In this document: in pieces, positions 42,341 through 51,671 of the stretch
Layout of the letters: each line of letters starts with the position of its first letter
Position numbering within the stretch: the stretch's first letter is position 1
Source: Sphingobium lactosutens DS20
GTDB taxonomy: Bacteria; Pseudomonadota; Alphaproteobacteria; Sphingomonadales; Sphingomonadaceae
NCBI RefSeq assembly: GCF_000445105.1
Contig: NZ_ATDP01000089.1
Span: 62,001 to 126,000, forward strand
Direction of reading: 5' to 3'
DNA length: 64,000 nt
Translations under genes and position numbers: made by a program
The notes under the pieces: model-generated
The model's input: only the letters and a program-made list of their open reading frames with translations
The model's database searches: none
Told to the model about the DNA's origin: nothing

Positions 42341-43303
42341 TCACTGCTTCCGCTCATCGGTTATCGCATGGCGGAAGCGGCTAGGCGACATACCGTATCG
42401 TCGTGCGAACCGGCGCGCAAAATATCCCGGATCGGCGAAGCCGCAGGACCAGGCGATCTCTGCGATCTGCGTCATGCTACGGTGGTCTACGAGTTTCAAA
42501 CGCGCAGCTTCCAGGCGCTGGGTCTCGAGTAGAGTCAGAAAGGTCGTCTTTGCATCGGCAAGTGTCTTGTCGAGATAACGGCGGGAGATACCCAGGTCAT
42601 CCGCGACCTGCTTTGCTGTGAGATTCCTCTGGTCGTATCGATCCCGAATAATCGCGCGGATACGTCTTAGCAATTCCGTGTCGTGACGCCTTTGCATATG
42701 CTCATGCGGCCCCAGAGCAAGAACCAGCAAGCCCGCCATCTGGTCTGCCAGCAGGGCGCGGGGCAGCGGAGCGTTGTCAAGACCATCGGTTGCGATCGCA
42801 TTCATCATGCTGACCAAGGGCAGAACCCACGAACCGCTCGCGTCAACCGCCCGACCAGCCAAAATAGACGGCTCGGGCAGCCAGTGTTGCAGCCAGAGAT
42901 AGTCTATATGAGCGGTCAGGCAATAATGATCGGCCGGGAACAGAATGTCCCACGGCTGGGCGCAATCCAGCAGGTACATGGTGCCGGCTGGAAGTTCACA
43001 ACTCTTGCCGCCTTGCTGCGCGTGCGCCGCGCCGGACCGCAACAGCATGATGTGGAAATCCCTGTTTCGATCGCGTTCAATCATCGATTGGCTGCGGATG
43101 ACCCGCTGGGGGCTGACCTTCATGAAATTAAGCCCGACCGGCCCCATCTCGTAATGCTGCCAGAGCATTCGATAATGGCCGGACTCGTCGTTTATCCGCG
43201 TACTGCCAATCTCCCGCGAGGTGAGCTCCTCCGTTTCCGCCAAAGCCCGCGAGGTGGAGACAGACGACCACGACCAGTCTGCGCCATTGGAAATCGTCAC
43301 CAT
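42341..43303 (-). CDS. AraC-family activator (FeaR/PobC-like layout)
   Basis: A 320-residue protein. The N-terminal ~190 residues match AraC-binding-like sensor domains (YRMLWQHYEMGPVGLNFMKV, LLDCAQPWDILFPADHYCLT). The C-terminal HTH pair is NLTAKQVADDLGISRRYLDK and MTQIAEIAWSCGFADPGYFA, then RRFARRYGMSPSRFR. Family members activate catabolic operons for aromatic amines or alcohols. AAGGAG lies nine bases before ATG 43303. It diverges from the oxidation gene row starting at 43582, and the 278-base gap should contain its binding sites. Confidence 0.88.
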   Translation of the reverse strand: MVTISNGADWSWSSVSTSRALAETEELTSREIGSTRINDESGHYRMLWQHYEMGPVGLNFMKVSPQRVIRSQSMIERDRNRDFHIMLLRSGAAHAQQGGKSCELPAGTMYLLDCAQPWDILFPADHYCLTAHIDYLWLQHWLPEPSILAGRAVDASGSWVLPLVSMMNAIATDGLDNAPLPRALLADQMAGLLVLALGPHEHMQRRHDTELLRRIRAIIRDRYDQRNLTAKQVADDLGISRRYLDKTLADAKTTFLTLLETQRLEAARLKLVDHRSMTQIAEIAWSCGFADPGYFARRFARRYGMSPSRFRHAITDERKQ

Positions 43304-43581
43304 GTGGCAAGCTCCTTCCTCTTTCACTCGAGGAAAGCCTCTTGGTGCTACCTCATCCTGCGCAATGGACCTGCCCCTATTTTGATACGCCTCACGGCAG
43401 CGGTGCGTCAACGGTCGGAGAACCATCCCCTCAGTGGAGGATGCTCGGGCCAGTCTTTGTTTCCGGGTCCTGTGTGCAGCGTGTGCTTGATCGTCCCGCA
43501 TATAGTGCTCAAACGTCCTAACTGGTCTTCCAACTGGCTATTACCAATTCCCCAAAGCAACCCTTACCCTTTGGGAGTAAA

Positions 43582-45162
43582 ATGGTGTCTGAAACATTTG
43601 ATGTTATTGTCGTCGGCGGCGGTCACAACGGCCTGACCACAGCGGGCTATATTGCCAAGGCGGGTAAATCGGTCCTCGTTCTGGAGGGCAAGCCCTATTT
43701 CGGTGGGGGCGTTGCGACGAAGGAGGTAACCGTCCCGGGTTTCAAGCACGATCTGCATTCGTCGGCTCATCTCGGTATTCTCATCAACCCGCTCATCGCC
43801 AATGATGAGCTTCAGTTGAAGAGCAAGTACGGGCTGGAATATATCCGTCCCAACGCAGCCTATGCGACGACGTTTACCGATGGCAGCACCCTAATCGGGT
43901 ACAATGATCTCGAGCGCACTCTCGATAACATCGCTTCGACCTGCTCCCGCAGGGACGCCGACGCCTATTACAAGCTGTACCAGGAAAGTTCGGCCTTCGT
44001 CCCGATGGCGACGGCGCAGATGTTTGTGCCGCCGCCGCCATATGGGGCCTTTATCGCCCTGCTCGATCAGGGGGCGGAAGGTCGCAACATCCTGCACGAA
44101 CTGGAGAACAGCCCGCTCGGCATTCTCAACGAGCGGTTCGAGAGCGATAAGCTCAAGATTCACATGATGCGTCTGTTGACCGAACACTTCGTTGACCCTG
44201 AGGCAAGAGGCGAAGGCGGCGCATTGTTCATGTACCCGGCGTTCATCGAGAAATATGGTTTGCAGACACCGCGAGGCGGTAGCGGCGCGTTGGTCGATTC
44301 GATGGTGCGCCAGTTGAAGGATCACGGAGCAGACCTGCGGACCGATTCCACCGTCGTCAAGGTCCTCACCAGCAAAGGCAGGGCGGTGGGCGTGCGTCTC
44401 GCTGATGGCGCAGAGTTTTTCGCGAAGGAAGCCGTCGTCGGACAGATCCATCCCTTCAATCTACCGAAGATGCTCGATGAGGGCATTCTCGAAGATCAGA
44501 CGAGGTACGAAATCGACCGCGCGGAAACAGCGCCCTTCTGCTGCGTCACGGCGCACTACGCATTGGACAAGCCGCCAACCTATGCCCATCCGGACATCAA
44601 TCATGCCTGGCTGCACGGCTTGTGCCCGACATCGCTGGCGGATTACAAGAAAGTGCTGTTTGACGTCCGTAACGGCTACATCCCGAAGATTCCCTCGCTG
44701 GGCACTATTTCCACGCACGCGGTGGACCCAACCCGTGCGCCGGAAGGCAAGTCTACTTTCCTTGTCTGGCGGATCATGCCGTTCAAACTGGCCGACGGAT
44801 CGTCCTGGTCTGAACATAAGGCAGAGGTTGAGGAGGAAACGCTCAACCTGGTTGATTCATTCCTGCCGGGCCTGAAGGCAAGCGTTATCGGCAAGGCTTT
44901 CGACACGCCTGATGACATCGCCGCCTACTCGCCGACCTTCCAGAACGGGGATGTGTCTGGCCTTGCCTCTCCACTGTTTCAAAGTCAGGGGCATCGCCCG
45001 ACACCGTCATTATCGCAATTCACCGTGCCTGGTGTTGAGGACCTGTACCTGTCAGGTGTGTTCATGCATCCAACAGCAGGTGGCGTCTGCGGTGGTGGGC
45101 GGGTTACCGCGGTAAAGCTGTTCGATGACAAGGGCTGGGACTTTGACAAGGTGACGCAATGA
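43582..45162 (+). CDS. FAD oxidoreductase, phytoene-desaturase-like
   Basis: A 526-residue flavoprotein. The dinucleotide-binding motif is at the N-terminus (FDVIVVGGGHNGLTTAGYIA, then GKSVLVLEGKPYFGGGV), and the C-terminal FAD motif is VEDLYLSGVFMHPTAGGVCG. The family (NAD(P)/FAD-dependent, related to CrtI and amine oxidases) desaturates or oxidises hydrophobic substrates. GGGAGTAAA precedes ATG 43582. Its stop overlaps the next start (ATGA), so it is coupled to the small protein and then the alcohol dehydrogenase. The substrate is not evident. Confidence 0.82.
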   Translation: MVSETFDVIVVGGGHNGLTTAGYIAKAGKSVLVLEGKPYFGGGVATKEVTVPGFKHDLHSSAHLGILINPLIANDELQLKSKYGLEYIRPNAAYATTFTDGSTLIGYNDLERTLDNIASTCSRRDADAYYKLYQESSAFVPMATAQMFVPPPPYGAFIALLDQGAEGRNILHELENSPLGILNERFESDKLKIHMMRLLTEHFVDPEARGEGGALFMYPAFIEKYGLQTPRGGSGALVDSMVRQLKDHGADLRTDSTVVKVLTSKGRAVGVRLADGAEFFAKEAVVGQIHPFNLPKMLDEGILEDQTRYEIDRAETAPFCCVTAHYALDKPPTYAHPDINHAWLHGLCPTSLADYKKVLFDVRNGYIPKIPSLGTISTHAVDPTRAPEGKSTFLVWRIMPFKLADGSSWSEHKAEVEEETLNLVDSFLPGLKASVIGKAFDTPDDIAAYSPTFQNGDVSGLASPLFQSQGHRPTPSLSQFTVPGVEDLYLSGVFMHPTAGGVCGGGRVTAVKLFDDKGWDFDKVTQ

Positions 45163-45437
45163 CGTCACCCACACCCAATGGTGCTTCAAAAGCGCCCCGC
45201 AAGAGCGTCAAGCTGTTCACACTCGACAAGACAATCCTCATGGACGTCGCCTCCGTGGCACCTCATGAGCAAGGCATTCTGATCGAAGGCAAGGTCATGG
45301 GCACCATGCCCATGAAAGTGGTCCTCAAACCGGACGAATTGCGAGCCGCTTTGAAGTTCGTAACGCCAGGGCTGATCTGGAAGATCCTGAAAATGCTGTT
45401 CAGCCGAGGAAAAAGCAACGCTGGAGGAAAACGATGA
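45159..45437 (+). CDS. Small protein inside the oxidation operon
   Basis: A 92-residue protein: KSVKLFTLDKTILMDVASVA, EGKVMGTMPMKVVLKPDELR and AALKFVTPGLIWKILKMLFS. It starts within the stop of the FAD enzyme and ends within the start of the alcohol dehydrogenase (ATGA overlaps both sides), a position typical of a subunit or chaperone made in fixed ratio. The C-terminal helix is amphipathic and followed by a basic tail, so it may attach to the membrane. No family recognised. Confidence 0.7.
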   Translation: MTSPTPNGASKAPRKSVKLFTLDKTILMDVASVAPHEQGILIEGKVMGTMPMKVVLKPDELRAALKFVTPGLIWKILKMLFSRGKSNAGGKR

Positions 45438-46525
45438 AAGCCGCGGTTTTGAACGCAACCGGCAATCGCTTCGAGATCGAGGATATCGACATTGCCGCTC
45501 CGATCGGCAGGGAGGTTCTGGTCGAGGTCAAGGCGTCCGGCCTGTGCCATACGGATCTTCATTTTGCCCATAACGACTTCGGCGTGCCTTTGCCTGCCGT
45601 CTTCGGTCATGAGCTTGCAGGGATCGTGAAAGCCATTGGGCCGGACGTGCGGGAATTTGCGATCGGCGACCATGTGGCCGCTGCGCTCATTCAATATTGC
45701 GGGCATTGCCTCTCCTGCCTGTCTGGACGCACGTTCCAATGCGACAGCCCCGGAGAATCTCTTCGCGATCCCGCCCAGGGCCAGCGCCTCACATATAAGG
45801 GCGAGGCAGTTACTCCCGCGTTCGGCACCTCGGCATTTGCCGAGATGTCGCTGGTGCATGAGAACCAGTTGGCGAAGATCCCTAAAGACATCCCATTTCC
45901 CCAGGCCTGCATCCTTGGCTGCGGGACGATCACCGGAGCCGGCACTGCTATCAACACGGCCAATGTGCGGCCGGGCGATACGGTTGCCGTGATCGGTGTG
46001 GGCGGCGTCGGCCTGAACGCGATATCCGGGGCCAAGCTTGCGGGGGCCACACGGATCATCGCCATCGATCTGCAACCCGCCAAGCTCGAATTGTCCAAGC
46101 GGTTCGGCGCTACGGACACCGTCAATTCGGCAGAAACAGACCCTGTCGCCGAAGTGTTGCGCCTGACCGGCGGCGGCGTCGATCATGCATTCGAAGTGAT
46201 CGGTCTCAAGTCGACCTCCGAACAGGCGATTCTGATGACACGTGTCGGAGGCGGAGCCTATCTGATCGGTGTTCACAAGCCCGGAACGAAGCTTGAGATC
46301 CCGCTGATGGAAGCTCTGTTGCCGAAGCAGCGTAAGGTGCAGGGTGTCATGATGGGGTCGACGAATATCAAGCATGACATTCCGATGTACGCCCAGCTCT
46401 ACCTTGAGGGGCGGCTCAATCTTGACGACCTCGTTTCGCGGGAAATCAACATCTCCCAAATCAACGAGGCTTACGAGGCGCTCAAGGGCGGCACGATCGC
46501 CCGCAGCATCATCACCTCATTCTGA
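45434..46525 (+). CDS. Zinc-dependent alcohol dehydrogenase
   Basis: A 363-residue medium-chain dehydrogenase. Catalytic zinc ligands are in SGLCHTDLHFAHNDFG and VFGHELAG; the structural zinc Cys cluster is CGHCLSCLSGRTFQC; the cofactor motif is VAVIGVGGVGLNAISGAKLA, then IIAIDLQ with Asp selecting NAD. The pattern fits class III-like or aryl/alkyl alcohol dehydrogenases that feed the aldehyde dehydrogenase next door. GGAGG precedes the ATG, which overlaps the previous stop. Likely reaction: primary alcohol to aldehyde. Confidence 0.88.
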   Translation: MKAAVLNATGNRFEIEDIDIAAPIGREVLVEVKASGLCHTDLHFAHNDFGVPLPAVFGHELAGIVKAIGPDVREFAIGDHVAAALIQYCGHCLSCLSGRTFQCDSPGESLRDPAQGQRLTYKGEAVTPAFGTSAFAEMSLVHENQLAKIPKDIPFPQACILGCGTITGAGTAINTANVRPGDTVAVIGVGGVGLNAISGAKLAGATRIIAIDLQPAKLELSKRFGATDTVNSAETDPVAEVLRLTGGGVDHAFEVIGLKSTSEQAILMTRVGGGAYLIGVHKPGTKLEIPLMEALLPKQRKVQGVMMGSTNIKHDIPMYAQLYLEGRLNLDDLVSREINISQINEAYEALKGGTIARSIITSF

Positions 46526-46584
46526 GTGCGCAGACCCGCAAGGGCGTGTTGCGCGGCGGCGTTCATGCCGCGAAAGGAAGCGCC

Positions 46585-48033
46585 ATGAGTAATCCCGATA
46601 CACATTCTCCCGGCATCGAAACCGGTGAGGATGAGATGAAAAACCTCCTCCGGCGTCAGAAGCAGGCCTATCTGTCGGATGGATATCCTGATCTCGCCCT
46701 GCGTCTCGATCGCCTTGATCGTCTGGCCTCGCTGCTGGCCACAAATAGCGAGCATATCGCCGACGCCATTTCGCAAGACTTCGGCAGCCACAGCCGCGAA
46801 GCCAGCCTTTTTTACGACGTGGTGGCACTGCTCGAATCGATCAAACACACCAGGGCGCATCTCGCCCACTGGATGGATACTGAAGTCTATAGCCCGCCCT
46901 ATCCCGGAACAGCAGCCCATGTAGCGTTCCAGCCGAAAGGCGTCATCGGTGTGGTCAGCCCGTGGAACTTCCCGGTCCAGCTTGCCTTCGGTCCGGTTAT
47001 CGGTGTCCTCGGCGCGGGCAATCGGGCGATCCTGAAACCGTCGGAATTGACCCCTGTAACCTCCGAACTCATGCGACAACTGGTTGCCGGCAGCTTTGAT
47101 GAACTCGAACTGGCGGTGGTGACTGGTGGACCGGATATCGGTGCTGCGTTTACCGCTCTTCCATTCGATCATCTGGTGTTTACCGGCGGAACGGCGGTGG
47201 CTCGCCATGTGGCGCGCGCTGCGGCAGACAATCTGACGCCGCTAACGCTTGAACTGGGCGGAAAGTCGCCGGTGATCATCAGCGGCTCGGCGGATTTCGA
47301 ATTGGCCGTCGGCCGGATCATGGCGGCAAAAACGCTGAATGCCGGGCAAATATGTCTCGCGCCGGATTATGTTTTCGTTCCCCGAGGGCACGAGGGAGAA
47401 CTTGTTGACGCTGCCTGTGCCGCTGTCGCGAGGATGTTCCCGACGCTGAAAGAGAACCCCGATTATACGTCGATCATCAACGAGCGTCATTATCATCGTA
47501 TCATGGGACTGCTGAGCGATGCGAAGGAAAAAGGCGCGACGATCGTCGAGATCAATCCGTCCGATGAGGATTTTTCGCAGCAGTCCGCACATCGAATCCC
47601 TCCGACCCTTGTGTTGAATACGACCGCCGAGATGCGGATAAGACATGAGGAAATCTTCGGCCCTGCACTGCCGGTGCTTTCTTACGATCGGATCGATGAC
47701 GTTATCGATCTGATCAATGCAGATGCCCGACCGCTCGCGCTCTACTATTTCGGGCAGGACGCGGCGGAGGAAAAGCATATCCTCGACGCGACGACGTCCG
47801 GCGCGGTGACCATCAACGATTGCGTCAGCCATGTTGCGGTGGAAGATTTGCCCTTTGGCGGAATCGGCGATTCCGGCATGGGCAACTACCACGGAAAGTG
47901 GGGTTTCCTGAGCTTCAGCCATCCTAAGGCGATCTTTCGGCAAACGGATCGTCAAGAGGGTGACGCGCTGGTGCGTCCACCCTACGGCGAGCCTGTCAGG
48001 CAGTTCCTGGAGACGACCATATCAGGGAGGTGA
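46585..48033 (+). CDS. Aldehyde dehydrogenase, coniferyl-aldehyde type
   Basis: A 482-residue NAD(P)-dependent aldehyde dehydrogenase. Seen: VISPWNFP equivalent GVVSPWNFPVQLAFGPVIGV, FTGGTAVARHVA, catalytic Glu in LTLELGGKSPVII, catalytic Cys in TLNAGQICLAPDYVFV, and EIFGPALPVL. The G-Q-I-C-L-A-P-D-Y variant and overall length resemble coniferyl aldehyde dehydrogenases (CalB) and related broad-range enzymes. AAAGGAAGC precedes ATG 46585. Together with the upstream alcohol dehydrogenase it would convert alcohol to acid in two steps. The exact substrate is inferred, not shown. Confidence 0.85.
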   Translation: MSNPDTHSPGIETGEDEMKNLLRRQKQAYLSDGYPDLALRLDRLDRLASLLATNSEHIADAISQDFGSHSREASLFYDVVALLESIKHTRAHLAHWMDTEVYSPPYPGTAAHVAFQPKGVIGVVSPWNFPVQLAFGPVIGVLGAGNRAILKPSELTPVTSELMRQLVAGSFDELELAVVTGGPDIGAAFTALPFDHLVFTGGTAVARHVARAAADNLTPLTLELGGKSPVIISGSADFELAVGRIMAAKTLNAGQICLAPDYVFVPRGHEGELVDAACAAVARMFPTLKENPDYTSIINERHYHRIMGLLSDAKEKGATIVEINPSDEDFSQQSAHRIPPTLVLNTTAEMRIRHEEIFGPALPVLSYDRIDDVIDLINADARPLALYYFGQDAAEEKHILDATTSGAVTINDCVSHVAVEDLPFGGIGDSGMGNYHGKWGFLSFSHPKAIFRQTDRQEGDALVRPPYGEPVRQFLETTISGR

Positions 48034-48148
48034 AGGCGCTTCGAAGCCTATGCGCGGAGGGAAAAGTCGATGCCCAAGGCTGTTTCGTATGGCCTTGGAC
48101 CGACAGCTTCATATCGAGACCTTCTATATCAACAGGGAAAGTGGCGGC

Positions 48149-49483
48149 ATGCCTTCACGCAAGACAATTTCTGCCTCTCCTCACCGTGTTGTCGTCGTCG
48201 GCGCAGGCTTCGGCGGGCTCGAGGTCGTCCACCGGCTCAATGGAGCGCCGGTGGACATCACTCTCGTGGATCAGCGCAATCACCATCTCTTCCAGCCGTT
48301 GCTTTATCAGGTTGCCACCGCGTCGCTGGCAACATCGGAAATCGCCTGGCCGGTCCGTCATCTTTTGCGGGACCGTTCCGATGTCAGCACGCTTCTCGCA
48401 AAAGTCGTGGGTATCGACATGGATCGGCGCCATGTTCTCCTCGATGACGGCTCCTTCGTCGCTTACGACACTCTCGTCCTCGCCACGGGAGCGCGGCATG
48501 CCTATTTCGGGCATGATAGCTGGGAGAATGTGGCGCCGGGCCTGAAGACGCTGGAGGATGCGACCACGATCCGGCGACGTATCCTGCTGGCATTTGAGAA
48601 GGCTGAGCGCGAGAGCGATCCTCAACGCCGGCAGGCGTTGCAGACCTTCGTCGTGATCGGCGGCGGCGCGACGGGTGTGGAAATGGCGGGAGCAATAGCC
48701 GAACTGGCGCACGATACGCTGGTCCGCGATTTCCGATCGATCGACACGCGCATGACGCGGGTGGTTCTGATCGAGGCCGGTGCGCGCATACTGCCGGCTT
48801 TCGTCGAAGGGCTGGCGCAATACGCCCATCGCTCGCTGGAGAAGCTGGGAGTAGAGGTCAATCTTGGCGAACCCGTCATAGACTGCTCTGCCGACGGGGT
48901 GATCTATGGTGGCAAATCGCTTGCGGCCTCGACCATCGTCTGGGCAGCCGGTGTGCAGGCGTCACCTGCGGCGCGGTGGATCGGCACCGAAGCCGATCGT
49001 GCCGGGCGCGTCGTCGTCGAGGCGGATCTGACCGTCCCCGGCTTTCCCGAAATCTTTGTCATCGGCGACACGGCTGCCGTGAGGGCACCCGATGGCGGCA
49101 TGGTTCCCGGCATTGCCCCGGCCGCGAAACAGCAGGGCGGCTATGTTGCGGCGTCCATCCGCCGGCGGCTCGCCGGAAAATCAGATACGGCTCCCTTCCG
49201 CTATCGCCATCAGGGAAGTCTCGCGACGATCGGCAAGCGCCTCGCCATCATCGATTTCGGCTGGATCAGACTGCGTGGAGCGCTCGCCTGGTGGCTATGG
49301 GGCCTCGCGCATATCTACTTTCTTATCGGTGTTCGCAATCGAATGAGCGTGGCATGGAGCTGGCTCTGGATTCATATGCGCAATCAACGCGGCTCCTTGC
49401 TGATTACTCAAAATGAGTCAGTGAAACATGACTGCACCAAACCGCCTTCTTCGGTTGAGCATCTGCCGGATCGCTCCGTCTAG
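48149..49483 (+). CDS. Type II NADH dehydrogenase-like flavoprotein
   Basis: A 444-residue NDH-2-type protein: FAD motif RVVVVGAGFGGLEVVHRLNG, the quinone-site-like NHHLFQPLLYQVATASLATS, NADH motif FVVIGGGATGVEMAGAIAEL, and IFVIGDTAAV with GIAPAAKQQGGYVA. The C-terminal LRGALAWWLWGLAHIYFLIG is the membrane-attaching segment typical of NDH-2, which passes electrons from NADH to quinone without pumping protons. It would re-oxidise NADH from the alcohol and aldehyde dehydrogenases upstream. I chose ATG 48149 because the family motif follows closely; the frame is open upstream. Confidence 0.87.
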   Translation: MPSRKTISASPHRVVVVGAGFGGLEVVHRLNGAPVDITLVDQRNHHLFQPLLYQVATASLATSEIAWPVRHLLRDRSDVSTLLAKVVGIDMDRRHVLLDDGSFVAYDTLVLATGARHAYFGHDSWENVAPGLKTLEDATTIRRRILLAFEKAERESDPQRRQALQTFVVIGGGATGVEMAGAIAELAHDTLVRDFRSIDTRMTRVVLIEAGARILPAFVEGLAQYAHRSLEKLGVEVNLGEPVIDCSADGVIYGGKSLAASTIVWAAGVQASPAARWIGTEADRAGRVVVEADLTVPGFPEIFVIGDTAAVRAPDGGMVPGIAPAAKQQGGYVAASIRRRLAGKSDTAPFRYRHQGSLATIGKRLAIIDFGWIRLRGALAWWLWGLAHIYFLIGVRNRMSVAWSWLWIHMRNQRGSLLITQNESVKHDCTKPPSSVEHLPDRSV

Positions 49484-49604
49484 TGTGCCTTGAAATGCGA
49501 TTGTCGTTGGGTCCGATGGCGCGAGTCTCACCAATCGCAGACGCCGGTGGCGGTTAGCGACGTTCAACCCTCTCCGTTTTGGAGAATAGCCGGAAAGGTA
49601 TGAT

Positions 49605-50612
49605 ATGAAAGCTGTCCGTATCGGAAAGGCCGGAGGCATCGATGGGCTCGAAATGGTTGATCTGCCCGATCCCGGTCGGCCCGGTTTCGGCGAAATCCGG
49701 GTCCGTATCCACGCCAGTTCGCTGAACTACCATGATTATGGCGTGGTCCGATCCCATGCACCGGCCTTTGTTGATCGCATTCCTCTGTCCGACGGAGCGG
49801 GCGAGGTTGAGGCTGTCGGCGAAGGTGTCACGGAGTTTGCCGTTGGGGATGCGGTGGTCTCTACGTTTTTTCCGTTCTGGAGCGACGGTGGGCCGCGCGT
49901 CGGCGACTTCGCCACCGTTCCTGGCGATGGTGTAGACGGTTACGCACGCGAGGTTGTCCTGCGTCCGGCGACCTGGTTCACGCATGCGCCGCAGGGCTAC
50001 AGCCCTATCGAGGCCGCGACGCTGACGACCGCGGGCGTCACGGCATGGCGGGCTCTTGTGGGAGATGGCCACCTCAAAGCTGGAGACCGTGTTCTCGTGC
50101 TTGGTACTGGCGGGGTCTCGATCTTTGCCCTGCAGATCGCCAGGGCCATGGGCGCCACCGTCATTGCCACCTCCTCCTCCGACGAGAAGCTGGAACGGCT
50201 CCGGGGACTCGGTGCCGATTGCACGATCAACTATCGGAAGGTTCCCGATTGGGGCTCGAAAGTGCTCGAGCTGACCGACGGGGAAGGCGTAGATCATATT
50301 ATCGAGGTCGGCGGCGGCGCCACGCTCAATCAATCCGTACTGGCCATCAAGGTGGGGGGACATATTTCGCTGATCGGCGTGCTGGCCGGAGTTTCCGGTG
50401 AGATCAACACCGCAGCCATTCTCGCCCGTCAGGCGGTGGTGCAAGGGCTGATCGTCGGCAGCCGTCGTCAGCAGCAGGATTTTGTGCGGGCGATCGAGAC
50501 GACCGGCCTCAAACCCGTGATCGACCGGACATTCACTTTGGATCAGCTTCCGCAAGCCTTTCGCTATCAGGAAAGTGGGGCGCATTTCGGCAAGATCGGT
50601 ATCGTGATCTGA
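49605..50612 (+). CDS. Quinone-reductase-type MDR oxidoreductase
   Basis: A 335-residue medium-chain dehydrogenase without the zinc Cys cluster: MKAVRIGKAGGIDGLEMVDL, SSLNYHDYGVV, PLSDGAGEVEAVGEGVTEFA, cofactor motif VLVLGTGGVSIFALQIARAM and VDHIIEVGGGATLNQSV. It belongs with NADPH:quinone or enone reductases. GGAAAGG precedes ATG 49605. It is the last gene of the row, 121 bases after the NDH-2-like gene and convergent with a hydrolase gene. Confidence 0.85.
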   Translation: MKAVRIGKAGGIDGLEMVDLPDPGRPGFGEIRVRIHASSLNYHDYGVVRSHAPAFVDRIPLSDGAGEVEAVGEGVTEFAVGDAVVSTFFPFWSDGGPRVGDFATVPGDGVDGYAREVVLRPATWFTHAPQGYSPIEAATLTTAGVTAWRALVGDGHLKAGDRVLVLGTGGVSIFALQIARAMGATVIATSSSDEKLERLRGLGADCTINYRKVPDWGSKVLELTDGEGVDHIIEVGGGATLNQSVLAIKVGGHISLIGVLAGVSGEINTAAILARQAVVQGLIVGSRRQQQDFVRAIETTGLKPVIDRTFTLDQLPQAFRYQESGAHFGKIGIVI

Positions 50613-50752
50613 ACAATCAGGTCCGATACAATGCCATTTGCTCGTCTCATTGGCTCGCCGCGAGAAGGTCTGCCTGTCCAGGTCGCCGCGTAGACTGAGA
50701 AGGATATCTCAAGTACCGCGCAAAAAACTTCGGCTTTGCATGGCCCATACCG

Positions 50753-51445
50753 TCAACGCTCGATGAGCCTCTTCAGTGCGACCGAAACGACATCGGGGGT
50801 TTCGATTGGCGTCATATGGCCGGCATGCTTGACGATCGCCAGTTTGGCTTGCGGGATGAGCGAGGCCATCTCCCGGTGGACATCGGGCGGTGTCAGTTGA
50901 TCGTGTGCGCCGCAAAGCACCAGCGTCGGCACCTTGATCGTTCGCAGGATGTCGTGACTGTCCGGCCTCGGGATACGGCTCTGACGGATGAAGACCTCCG
51001 GTCCCAACCGCGCCGTCATTTCGCGGATACGATCCGCCATCGCTTCGTTCCCAAGATTTTCCGGGGCAAGGTAGCGTTGCAGAAGCTTCTCGCCGAACCC
51101 GTGGAAGCGACCCGGATTTCGGGCAAGCGATGTGAGAAAGGCGCGCTCTTCGGCACGTTCCGCACTGTCGGGTTTCATTGTCGTGTCGAGCAGCGCCAGA
51201 TGTGTTATCCGGCCGGGTGCGATAGCTATTACCTGTTGCGCGACGATACCACCCAGAGAAAAGCCTGCCAGAGCGAAGGTTTTGCCGCCAGCGTCAAGGA
51301 CAGCATCCGCCATTTCGGCCAGTGTCTCGCCTCGGGTGATATCGGCGACGACAGGCTCGCATGTTTCTGAAAGCGGATCGATCTGGTCACACCAGAGCGC
51401 TGCATCGTTTAGAAGACCGGGAACAAGTATAAGTCGCAAGCTCAT
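50753..51445 (-). CDS. Alpha/beta hydrolase
   Basis: A 230-residue hydrolase: LRLILVPGLLNDAALWCDQI, nucleophile elbow ALAGFSLGGIVAQQV (Ser about residue 82), acid in TLVLCGAHDQLTPPDVHREM and catalytic His in LAIVKHAGHMTPIETPDVV. The size and motifs fit small esterases or hydrolases of C-C and ester bonds in aromatic breakdown. The start ATG 51445 has a poor ribosome site. It lies between the oxidation row and the LysR gene, and may belong to either pathway. Confidence 0.82.
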   Translation of the reverse strand: MSLRLILVPGLLNDAALWCDQIDPLSETCEPVVADITRGETLAEMADAVLDAGGKTFALAGFSLGGIVAQQVIAIAPGRITHLALLDTTMKPDSAERAEERAFLTSLARNPGRFHGFGEKLLQRYLAPENLGNEAMADRIREMTARLGPEVFIRQSRIPRPDSHDILRTIKVPTLVLCGAHDQLTPPDVHREMASLIPQAKLAIVKHAGHMTPIETPDVVSVALKRLIER

Positions 51446-51671
51446 AGTCCGTGGTAGTTGGGACGTGCGACAATACCGACGCCCGCGTCAACCCGCCACA
51501 GGTGATCGACACTCAGCCACACATTGACGGCAACATTTTCACGCTATCATTTCCCTTGCGGCAGGAGTCCGCTTCTGCAGCGCTGTGCCAGCGATCAGAT
51601 TGTGTGTGACCACAGTCGCCTTCGGGTACCCTGCGCGCCAACCAGCGTCTCTGGCTATCTGCTCTGAACGA

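Noticed and set aside
30000..43300. Insertion sequences explaining the broken genes
   Set aside because: No transposase frame, terminal inverted repeats or target duplications could be seen; the joints look like deletions or illegitimate recombination.
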